A DNA stretch of 25,486 nucleotides from a virus, in the IMG/VR virus record IMGVR_UViG_3300009702_000076, positions 1 to 25,486 of that record, one strand, 5' to 3'. A model generated the notes under the pieces. It saw nothing but the letters and a program-made list of their open reading frames with translations. It was not told the origin of the DNA and did no database searches. This document shows positions 16,339 to 22,059 of this stretch, one piece after another. Numbering within the stretch: position 1 is the stretch's first letter; every line of letters starts with the position of its first letter. Position numbers and translations under genes: made by a program.

Positions 16339-17696
16339 AACACCTTAGATAGTCCACGAGCTTTACGCGGTGATGAAGAAGTAACAAGGCCGGGAGTATT
16401 TGAGGGAAGCTTATCAAATGCTGCGACAAAGGCATCTACTTGGTCATCATGTACATCGCCTCTACCTGAGAAGCCGTTGACTTCCTTAAGGAAATCTTGG
16501 GACCAAGGTGCATCCGTAGGTACAATCACTGTACCCTTCCTAACTTCTTGAGCCAATGGCTGTGCTCTTGTATACTTGTCTTTACTTGCATTCTCAGAGG
16601 TCAAACGTATTCCATCTCTAGAAAGGAAAGATGCAGATCCTTTTTCTACACCGGCTGTGTACCAGTGGAATGAGCATCTGTACTTATCTTGATATTGCCT
16701 TATCACAGGAACAAACTCAGGAGCTTCAACTTGTCTTCGGATTACGTCCTTAACATAAGTTAGTCCTGAGCGGAGTTCTTTGATTAATACTACTATAGCA
16801 GAGAAATCTGCTCTTGTCGAGTTAGTGTATGCTAAATCTACACCACCTTGTATTACTCCTGATGTGGGTATGTCTTGTAATAGGCATGTAGAGACATGTG
16901 GGAATACCTTAGAGCCCTTTGATACAGGTGTTTGATCATAGAGAGCACCCCATACATAGGGTCCTACATCGTTCCTAACTTTCTTCAAGAAATCTAAGGG
17001 TCTGCCTTCTTCCCATAAGGATTCACCTGTAAATGGGTCAATGGCGTGCATAACTACAGATTCCCAGCCTTCTGCAAGTAGTCTTCCGGAGAGATCATCT
17101 GGGTTCCATCGGGTCTGAATGAGAATAATAGAGCCTGTGGGATGGACTCTGGTTGTGGCTACTGAAGTATACCAATCGTAGATGATGTTTCTACGGGCAA
17201 GAGAGTTCGCCTCTTCCATGTTCTTCAATGGATCATCTATGACTAAGACTCCATCTACGCCTTCTCCTGTTAAGCCTCCGCCAATACCAGTGGCTAGTAG
17301 TCCTCCACCTTCTACTGTTCTCCATTCTTCTAGCTTGTTTGCTGCGGGTGCCATGGTGACTCCTGCAGCTGTGGCATATTCTCGACACTTTCTAGACTTC
17401 TTTAAGCTTAGTGACGCAGAGTATGAAGCATAAGCATGAGTTCTCTCCGGTCTTGATCGAATCTCATTAGCTATAAAGTGGAGTATTGTTTCAGTCTTGC
17501 CGAACTGTGGAGGTACATTGACAATGAGCTTCGTAGGTTCTCTGAAGGCTCTCTCTAGTGCATCTACTAGAGGCTGTAACCAATAAGGGTATTGGAACGT
17601 GGGAGATACAACATGGATGAACTCCTTAAGAGATAGATCTCTCTTTACTGGAGCTTCTCTAGTTTTATCTAGCCACTTCTGTGATACAAGTCTCAT
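16335..17696 (-). CDS. terL: Terminase large subunit
   Basis: The 453-residue packaging motor shows an ATPase N-terminal half and nuclease C-terminal half. The Walker A-like motif is PPQFGKTE (residues 62-69), Walker B is VLVIDDP (150-156) and the coupling motif region is IQTRW (193-197). The RNase H-like nuclease has GVDLAY with an aspartate at about 287 and HDDQVDA (415-421). The protein cuts phage DNA and drives it through the portal. It starts with ATG overlapping the end of the upstream gene (ATGA-type), and its stop overlaps the portal start. All expected motifs are present and the length is normal. Confidence 0.96.
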   Translation of the reverse strand: MRLVSQKWLDKTREAPVKRDLSLKEFIHVVSPTFQYPYWLQPLVDALERAFREPTKLIVNVPPQFGKTETILHFIANEIRSRPERTHAYASYSASLSLKKSRKCREYATAAGVTMAPAANKLEEWRTVEGGGLLATGIGGGLTGEGVDGVLVIDDPLKNMEEANSLARRNIIYDWYTSVATTRVHPTGSIILIQTRWNPDDLSGRLLAEGWESVVMHAIDPFTGESLWEEGRPLDFLKKVRNDVGPYVWGALYDQTPVSKGSKVFPHVSTCLLQDIPTSGVIQGGVDLAYTNSTRADFSAIVVLIKELRSGLTYVKDVIRRQVEAPEFVPVIRQYQDKYRCSFHWYTAGVEKGSASFLSRDGIRLTSENASKDKYTRAQPLAQEVRKGTVIVPTDAPWSQDFLKEVNGFSGRGDVHDDQVDAFVAAFDKLPSNTPGLVTSSSPRKARGLSKVF

Positions 17697-18469
17697 TTAG
17701 TATCATCAGGTAATGTAGGTAGCACAGTAATGATATTAGTATCTTGTGCGGCTAATGTAGCAAGAAGCTCGTCTCTGGCTCCTTCAGAGAGTGCAGGCAT
17801 TACAGCATCTAGGATCTCTTCTGCTGTTCTCTGTCTTGCGGTAGTATCCTTCTCTGTGATCCTTCCCCAGTCATATCTAGTGTATGGAGAGTTGAGGGCC
17901 ATAAACTTCGCTGCATCAAGTCTGTACTTCATGGGAGCATCTGGGGAGTTGATAACTTCTTTGATGAGGGATACTCCACATGTCATATTGCTCTCTACGG
18001 CCCGTGAGATGGCCGGTGCGTACCCACATGGGTCTTCCACTGCTCCTGACAGCACATCGGACACTAGGTAGGCTGACAGGCCCGTTGTGATGGCAGCTTG
18101 TCCTAGTCCTAGTCCAGCTTGTACCCTACGTAGCAATGAGGCCCACTTGGCTTCTTCTGTCTGATCTACAGTGACTTCTAGACCGAACTCTAGTTCTGCT
18201 AGTTCTTCTATATGGGTTTTAGGAGGGATAAGCTCATCCAACGTATGGTTAGGATGAGGATGCACGAACATATGGTATGCAGCGAGAAGTACATAGTATC
18301 TATTCGCCATAGCCTTCTCAGGCATTGGATAGTCCCATCCTATCTCTGCGGCTAATGTTGCATGAGTCCCTGGGGGTTCACCCATGACTCCATCTAGATA
18401 CTCAAGACTAATGTCTATAAGCTTTGTCTCACCTAGATATGATAAGCAAGTTCTGGATACTTTGATCAT
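17693..18469 (-). CDS. First gene of the late operon, small terminase subunit candidate
   Basis: The 258-residue protein is mainly helical (for example TEEAKWASLLRRVQAGLGLG, about 105-125, and ARQRTAEEILDAVMPALSEG near the C-terminus). It lies directly upstream of terL and overlaps its start by four bases. That is the usual place of the small terminase subunit, which recognises DNA for packaging. I see no clear helix-turn-helix, so the name rests on position. The predicted promoter lies only a few bases before the ATG, so the transcript may have almost no leader. Other possibilities are a terminase accessory protein or regulator. Confidence 0.6.
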   Translation of the reverse strand: MIKVSRTCLSYLGETKLIDISLEYLDGVMGEPPGTHATLAAEIGWDYPMPEKAMANRYYVLLAAYHMFVHPHPNHTLDELIPPKTHIEELAELEFGLEVTVDQTEEAKWASLLRRVQAGLGLGQAAITTGLSAYLVSDVLSGAVEDPCGYAPAISRAVESNMTCGVSLIKEVINSPDAPMKYRLDAAKFMALNSPYTRYDWGRITEKDTTARQRTAEEILDAVMPALSEGARDELLATLAAQDTNIITVLPTLPDDTK

Positions 18470-18478
18470 ATGTACCTA

Positions 18479-18506
18479 ATTTTAGCACATATAGCTAGAT
18501 GTGCAA
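18479..18506 (-). promoter_or_regulatory. Late operon promoter with inverted repeat in the spacer
   Basis: On the minus strand TTGCAC and TAAAAT are separated by 16 bp, and TGC before the -10 gives an extended -10. The inverted repeat GCACAT-8-ATGTGC (18485-18490 and 18499-18504) fills the spacer, so a bound protein would block the promoter. The predicted transcript would begin about three bases before the ATG at 18469. Confidence 0.5.
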
Positions 18507-18511
18507 TATTG

Positions 18512-18520
18512 TGATATACT
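18512..18520 (+). promoter_or_regulatory. Extended -10 promoter for the divergent rightward gene
   Basis: TGATATACT is an extended -10 (TG-N-TATACT) with no good -35. Transcription would begin about at 18527, which is the A of the ATG, suggesting a leaderless mRNA. The GCACAT/ATGTGC repeat shared with the opposite promoter lies just upstream. Confidence 0.45.
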
Positions 18521-18526
18521 AGTGTT

Positions 18527-19333
18527 ATGCCTAGACGTAACTACAACATGTTTATTCCTAAGTCTGAGTCCACTCGTTGGCTGCGATTGTTCATGAAGGG
18601 AAAGAGGATCTATGAAGGACCTCACTCTAAGGGTCCAGTGACTTGGAACACGGGTCCTAAGTATGTTCGTATTGGTAACATAAGGGAGACTAGGCAGTCT
18701 TGTCTGTTAACAATAATGATACAATACATTACATTCTGTTATGAGCTTCCTGATGTGAATCCATTTAGGCGGGGTCATAAGAGCATAAATCTTATGTTGA
18801 GAGATATCCGCAAGGAGGGAAGCTTAACATGGAACAATAACTACTTAGACAAGCTGTGGGTTCAGGCAAGGAACATGTGCTCCATTGGAGATGTGCCCAC
18901 TGTGCCCTGGGAAGGCACCTACAAGGAGATTGCAGAGTCTATATGCATGGAGCTACGGGAAGACATGCTATACGGCCCTGAGAGGGAATGCTGGTACTAT
19001 CCTGATCATAAGGGAGTATGGAAGCGTAGTAATGATATGAAGTGGCGGAGAGCTGCTGACGTTGTATTCAAAGTATTAGAAACACATAGATTAGGTGTTT
19101 ATGGTATGAAGGCGGCTCTTGATAAGAGTACAAGACGTATTGTAGCAAAGAGTATAAAGGAAAGACTAGTAGGTCAGGTGTTGATAGAACTCACCAAAAT
19201 GGAATGTATGCGCTTTGCAGAGAATATTAGGGATCCTCAACAACGTACACTCTATGGAATAGGTCCTAAAGAGCCCAAAGTAGACATGAATGTTAAGCGT
19301 CGTTTGAAGTTTCAGCGGGAGATAGTTGAATAA
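18527..19333 (+). CDS. Basic protein of unknown function
   Basis: The 268-residue protein is rich in Arg, Lys and Trp, with no signal peptide, membrane helix or known catalytic motif. Segments such as NDMKWRRAADVVFKVLETHR and RRIVAKSIKERLVGQVLIEL are helical and positively charged, so nucleic acid binding is possible. There is no Shine-Dalgarno site, and an extended -10 promoter lies immediately before the ATG, which suggests leaderless translation. A second ATG at 18548 is possible but also lacks a site. The gene diverges from the late operon and could encode its regulator, though I see no helix-turn-helix. Its last 41 bases overlap the opposite-strand gene. Confidence 0.7.
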   Translation: MPRRNYNMFIPKSESTRWLRLFMKGKRIYEGPHSKGPVTWNTGPKYVRIGNIRETRQSCLLTIMIQYITFCYELPDVNPFRRGHKSINLMLRDIRKEGSLTWNNNYLDKLWVQARNMCSIGDVPTVPWEGTYKEIAESICMELREDMLYGPERECWYYPDHKGVWKRSNDMKWRRAADVVFKVLETHRLGVYGMKAALDKSTRRIVAKSIKERLVGQVLIELTKMECMRFAENIRDPQQRTLYGIGPKEPKVDMNVKRRLKFQREIVE

Positions 19334-19679
19334 AGGGAGTAGTTTTCTCTTGTTTCCTTAGTCTACGAAGGTGATTCTTCCTAGATTCTCCTTTGTGGCG
19401 GCCTGGAAACATCTTGTCATGTTCACTCACCACCTTGTTGTTGTTCCAATCAACATTCTCAGAAGGCTTTATATAGTATCCAGGAGGTAGAAAACAGACT
19501 GTCTCCTTATTGAGTACGTAAATACGTACGTCTTCTGTCCCACGGGTACAGGCAATACATTCATTATCGACTAGAGAGATTAAGTGCTTAGGACATTTCA
19601 TATTCATAGTATACCATGGATGTGCGGCGGTGTTGACAGTGTGGGATACGGTGTTACAATGTGGAGGTAGGTAGTTCAT
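19293..19679 (-). CDS. Small CxxH/CxxC zinc-ribbon-like protein
   Basis: I choose ATG at 19679 (128 residues) because AAAGGAG lies five bases upstream; an earlier in-frame ATG at 19727 lies inside a terminator-like hairpin. A third ATG at about 19607 would start MNMKCPKH. The motif C-P-K-H, ten residues, then C-I-A-C could bind a zinc ion. The later part (DKMFPGRHKGESRKNHLRRL) is strongly basic, compatible with DNA binding or an HNH-like nuclease, but no full HNH motif was found. The gene points against the preceding rightward gene and overlaps its end by 41 bases. An outward promoter within its 5' coding region could make an antisense RNA. Confidence 0.65.
   Translation of the reverse strand: MNYLPPHCNTVSHTVNTAAHPWYTMNMKCPKHLISLVDNECIACTRGTEDVRIYVLNKETVCFLPPGYYIKPSENVDWNNNKVVSEHDKMFPGRHKGESRKNHLRRLRKQEKTTPFIQLSPAETSNDA
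19633..19660 (+). promoter_or_regulatory. Sigma-70-like promoter antisense to the small zinc-ribbon gene
   Basis: TTGACA (19633-19638) and TACAAT (19655-19660) are separated by 16 bp. Transcription would start near 19667 and run outwards, opposite to the leftward gene in which the promoter lies. Both hexamers are close to consensus. Confidence 0.6.
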
Positions 19680-19740
19680 ACCTGCTCCTTTCAGAACCCT
19701 ATGACGCGCCAGGGGTGGTTGCGGCATAGGGTTTTGTTTT
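19667..19740 (+). ncRNA. Candidate antisense RNA over the start of the leftward gene
   Basis: A short transcript of about 70 bases is predicted between the promoter at 19633-19660 and a terminator-like hairpin. It would be complementary to the start codon (19677-19679), the Shine-Dalgarno site (19685-19691) and the leader hairpin of the 128-residue gene. It could block that gene's translation. Both ends are inferred from motifs; no transcript data are available. Confidence 0.45.
19695..19740 (+). terminator. Intrinsic terminator of the candidate antisense RNA
   Basis: AACCCTATG (19695-19703) pairs perfectly with CATAGGGTT (19725-19733). The 21-base loop contains a further CCA/TGG pairing, and a T-rich tail (TTTTGTTTTG) follows. 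Read on the minus strand the same hairpin forms in the leader of the leftward gene, just before its ribosome site. Confidence 0.6.
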
Positions 19741-19796
19741 GTCTTAATGTATAATGCTGCCTTATTAGTATTAGTTGATGTTTTATGTGTGGACCG

Positions 19797-19855
19797 TCCC
19801 TAAATAGGGAGGTGGGCCAGAGGATTTATCGTTGTCTGGCCCACCCTTGCTTTTA
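19797..19855 (+). terminator. Two adjacent hairpins, the second terminator-like
   Basis: TCCCTA-AA-TAGGGA (19797-19810) is followed at once by GGTGGGCCAGA (19811-19821) paired with TCTGGCCCACC (19835-19845) across a 13-base loop. CTTGCTTTTA follows. It could end rightward transcription, but the arms belong to a wider family of repeats in this region, so protein binding is equally possible. Confidence 0.5.
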
Positions 19856-20110
19856 TAATACACCTATAAAATAGAGGTATTATGAGATGAGAAGGGAAGG
19901 TGGGCCACTTGGGCCACTGAAATAGAACTTTTTCAACTCTTCTGTGAGAACCATGGTTCTGTGCTGCTCAGAAAAGTTTGGTTAGTAATTATAAGATCTC
20001 TGGCCCATAATTATAATTATAGGGTATAAACACCGTAAAAACAGTGGTTTTAGGGTGGGCCAGAGGGTGGGCCAGAGGGGCTACAGTGTACCTAAGAACT
20101 CTGGCCCACC
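19811..20110. repeat. Dispersed GGTGGGCCAGAG repeats
   Basis: Exact plus-strand copies of GGTGGGCCAGAG lie at 19811-19822, 20054-20065 and 20066-20077; the last two are in direct tandem. A perfect reverse-strand copy is at 20099-20110 (CTCTGGCCCACC). Shorter or partial copies lie at 19835-19845, 19899-19907 and 19998-20007, and a GGGCCA at 19911-19916. The set spans about 300 bp with no supported gene. Such clusters are typical of initiator or repressor binding sites; the function here is unknown. Confidence 0.75.
19947..19960. repeat. 14-bp perfect palindrome
   Basis: AGAACCATGGTTCT is a perfect 14-bp palindrome in the non-coding control region, between copies of the GGGCCA repeat. Its symmetry fits an operator for a dimeric regulator. 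Confidence 0.55.
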
Positions 20111-20112
20111 TA

Positions 20113-20130
20113 TGTGTCAAATATGACACA
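20113..20130. repeat. Inverted repeat TGTGTCA-AATA-TGACACA
   Basis: Perfect 7-bp arms lie at 20113-20119 and 20124-20130 around a 4-bp centre. It directly follows the last GGGCCA repeat. ACAGTGTA-type words recur beside it (20084-20091, 20128-20135 and 20147-20153), which may be half-sites of the same binding protein. Confidence 0.6.
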
Positions 20131-20170
20131 GTGTATCCAAAAGTTCACAGTGTATCAAATATGCTACACA

Positions 20171-20210
20171 CCTACATGAACCTACATGCACCTACATGTA
20201 CCTACATGTA
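20171..20210 (+). repeat. Iteron-like array of four 10-bp CCTACATGNA units
   Basis: Four head-to-tail decamers CCTACATGAA, CCTACATGCA, CCTACATGTA and CCTACATGTA occupy 20171-20210 without gaps. A fifth degenerate CTACATGTA is at 20234-20242. The unit is about one helical turn, so bound proteins would line up on one face of the DNA. Adjacent A/T-rich stretches (20008-20030) and the following polymerase-like gene make an origin of replication the leading guess. No initiator gene is recognised. Confidence 0.7.
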
Positions 20211-20239
20211 ATAGTTACAGTGTGAGCATATAACTACAT

Positions 20240-20255
20240 GTATCAACCATGATAC
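20240..20255. repeat. Inverted repeat GTATCA-ACCA-TGATAC
   Basis: Perfect 6-bp arms lie at 20240-20245 and 20250-20255, 21 bp upstream of the -35 box at 20277. Together with the repeat over the next -10 box, it suggests regulated transcription. Confidence 0.55.
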
Positions 20256-20276
20256 CCAAATAGTTACCTTTCTTGC

Positions 20277-20304
20277 TTGACAACCGCTCAGCCAGTGTTA
20301 CACT
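20277..20304 (+). promoter_or_regulatory. Promoter with inverted repeat over the -10
   Basis: TTGACA (20277-20282) and TACACT (20299-20304) are 16 bp apart. CAGTGT-T-ACACTG (20293-20305) is a perfect inverted repeat covering the -10 box, an ideal repressor site. Transcription would start near 20311. Confidence 0.6.
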
Positions 20305-20372
20305 GTGTATAGGATTCAGCATATATCTTTCATAGCTAATCCTTTCTTTCGGGAAAAACTTGTTACTTCGGG

Positions 20373-20400
20373 AGCCTACTGAGAAATCGGTAGGCTTTCG
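20373..20400 (+). terminator. Terminator-like hairpin between two promoters
   Basis: AGCCTAC (20373-20379) pairs with GTAGGCT (20390-20396) around a 10-base loop, followed by a weak T-rich tail. It would end a transcript of about 85-90 bases from the promoter at 20277, or act as an attenuator. Confidence 0.5.
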
Positions 20401-20412
20401 TCGTTTTATAGC

Positions 20413-20440
20413 TTGACTATTTAGTCCTTAGCTGTATACT
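20413..20440 (+). promoter_or_regulatory. Promoter for the polymerase-like gene
   Basis: TTGACT (20413-20418) and TATACT (20435-20440) are 16 bp apart. Transcription would start near 20447, about 44 bases before the ATG at 20491. No clear Shine-Dalgarno site lies before that ATG. Confidence 0.6.
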
Positions 20441-20490
20441 GTTATTAGTGGTTTTAACAGTACCACCCTATTCATGAAAGTAAAAAAGCT

Positions 20491-21471
20491 ATGAAAGATG
20501 TAAAGACTATGATCCAACCCTCAATTCCACAGAAGTTTCCCAAAGGTTTATGGGGAGCGATCAAGAGGAACAACAAGAAAGAGCCTGTCATCCTGTTCAA
20601 CAAGAAGAGGCTGAAGAGCACAAGCTATCTGAAGTTCCTGAATATCCTAAGAAAGATGTACTACTTGCTAGAGGACAAGGAGGAACCCTACCTCAGGCTC
20701 TACTCCCATGTCATGAAGGGCTACCTTGGGGATAAATACATGTATTATGTTTCCTTGGCTGAAGCAGATGGGGTCTTGAGTCTCCACCTAGAGTGCATGC
20801 CAGGGAAGTCCAGAGTCTACAAGTTAGATATTGATAGTCTTCATCGAGCTTATGTCTATCTATCTGATGTAGATCCTCTAGCTCCTGAGATCCAGAAGTT
20901 CCTGAAGAAAGAAGAATCTAAGGAATGGAGGAAGGCATACAAGAAGCTACACAAGTGGGGCATGGACTCTTCTCAGATCACCTACATGAAGAACATGAAC
21001 ATCAGGGCAGTGAACATGTATAATCAGTTGTTTCCTAAGAGTCTTCCTATTGAGCCTTGGATCAAGGTAGGTGACGATCACAAGAGGGTATATACAGCAG
21101 CTGGGAACATCCCTAGTGATCTCAGGCACCAGTGTCTTGTAGATAGCACAGGAGAGCCTCTAGTAGAGTTTGATCTGAAGTATGCCAACACCACCTTGTT
21201 AGCTATGCATCTTGGCTTAGAGAAGCTCCTAGCTCTACTGAAGGATGATTCTAAGGACTTCTACACTCTAGTAGGGTTACAAGCTATAGAGAATAAGAAG
21301 TATCATAGGATAATAGAATTATATGAATTAGATGTAGAAGAAGACAGGGAGGAGGGAGGGGGTCCGGCATTGTGCAGGAAGTTAGAAGACAACACTCATT
21401 CTACATCTGAAACTAAGGGCGATTATGAGATAACAAACTGTCCCCCGACCACACTTTCACTAGACCCTTAG
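20491..21471 (+). CDS. Family A-like DNA polymerase, N-terminal part (palm motif A)
   Basis: This frame encodes 326 residues before a TAG. The first 190 residues are Lys-rich and helical with no recognised exonuclease motif. RVYTAAGNIPSDLRHQCL (199-216) followed by EPLVEFDLKYANTTLLAMHL (222-241) matches the palm entry and motif A of a polymerase family found in phages and mobile elements. Asp228 would be the metal ligand. The last 60-70 residues are Glu/Gly-rich and look unlike a folded domain. The missing motifs B and C lie in the -1 frame that overlaps from 21429. I infer that this and the next frame form one polymerase, joined by frameshifting, or broken by a lost base. Confidence 0.7.
   Translation: MKDVKTMIQPSIPQKFPKGLWGAIKRNNKKEPVILFNKKRLKSTSYLKFLNILRKMYYLLEDKEEPYLRLYSHVMKGYLGDKYMYYVSLAEADGVLSLHLECMPGKSRVYKLDIDSLHRAYVYLSDVDPLAPEIQKFLKKEESKEWRKAYKKLHKWGMDSSQITYMKNMNIRAVNMYNQLFPKSLPIEPWIKVGDDHKRVYTAAGNIPSDLRHQCLVDSTGEPLVEFDLKYANTTLLAMHLGLEKLLALLKDDSKDFYTLVGLQAIENKKYHRIIELYELDVEEDREEGGGPALCRKLEDNTHSTSETKGDYEITNCPPTTLSLDP
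21348..21363 (+). other. G-rich purine tract in the polymerase gene
   Basis: GGGAGGAGGGAGGGGG is a purine run that could form a two-layer G-quadruplex or stall ribosomes. It lies about 80 bp before the overlap of the two polymerase frames. Confidence 0.4.
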
Positions 21472-22025
21472 GCAAGCATATTACGAACGCTGGACTGAAC
21501 ACTATTCATAACCAAGACAAGGTGAATAGGAAGATGAGGGTAGTCCTAGATACGATAGCTGAACACTGTGGAGAGCAGGAAGCAGAAACACTACGAGAAT
21601 GGTGCTTAGAGCTAGATAGAAAGCGTGGAAGTGCCTTTAGGAAGCTCACTGAGTATGAGTGGGAGTATATCCAAGTGAGCCTATCGAAGACCTTAGCTAC
21701 TTCGGGAGTCCATGTGTTCCCTATTCACGATGCCATCTATGCTGAAAAGGATAGTGTTTCCAAGGTATTAGAGGTGTTACAGCAACTAGGTACAGCAAAG
21801 TGCAGCCATATGTCTTGTAGTGCGGAGAATATAGAGAAGCTCACAGAAGGCTCTCTAAGGCTTCCTAAGCTACAAGATGACCTAGGACCCATGGAAGACT
21901 TTAGAATCGATTCTAGGCCCCTTCTCGTGGCAGCACGGGGGTATATAGAGGAACTTGCTGAGGTACAGATAGAACAATGGAGAACGTGCTTGACTACTGA
22001 GACACAGGAGTTAAGCTATGCATAA
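21429..22025 (+). CDS. Family A-like DNA polymerase, C-terminal part (motifs B and C)
   Basis: The frame is open from 21429. A stand-alone gene would begin at GTG 21522 or ATG 21534, giving at most 167 residues. The stretch before those codons reads RPLGKHITNAGLNT, which has the Arg-x3-Lys spacing of polymerase motif B (compare RRSAKAINFGLIYG in Pol I). Further on, VHVFPIHDAIY gives motif C with Asp at 21729-21731; the usual HDE is HDA. Because motif B lies upstream of any start codon, this frame is probably the continuation of the preceding one by a -1 shift between 21429 and 21471. The C-terminal about 75 residues are of unknown role. The end overlaps the next gene. Confidence 0.65.
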   Translation, partial: DNKLSPDHTFTRPLGKHITNAGLNTIHNQDKVNRKMRVVLDTIAEHCGEQEAETLREWCLELDRKRGSAFRKLTEYEWEYIQVSLSKTLATSGVHVFPIHDAIYAEKDSVSKVLEVLQQLGTAKCSHMSCSAENIEKLTEGSLRLPKLQDDLGPMEDFRIDSRPLLVAARGYIEELAEVQIEQWRTCLTTETQELSYA

Positions 22026-22059
22026 CAAATCAACCGAAAAACAGGAAGGAAAAGCGAAA

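Noticed and set aside
20171-20210. CRISPR array
   Set aside because: The 10-bp units are gapless tandem repeats with no spacers, which fits iterons rather than CRISPR.
20474-20494. Six-codon leader peptide (MKVKKL) overlapping the polymerase ATG
   Set aside because: There is no ribosome site before it, and such a short frame in A-rich sequence is expected by chance.
20947-21129. 60-residue leftward frame within the polymerase gene
   Set aside because: It is antisense to the palm region and has no start signal or similarity.
21345-21530. Group I intron or intein between the polymerase halves
   Set aside because: The gap between conserved parts is far too short for either and no intron core or intein motif is visible; a frameshift in the overlap explains the data more simply.
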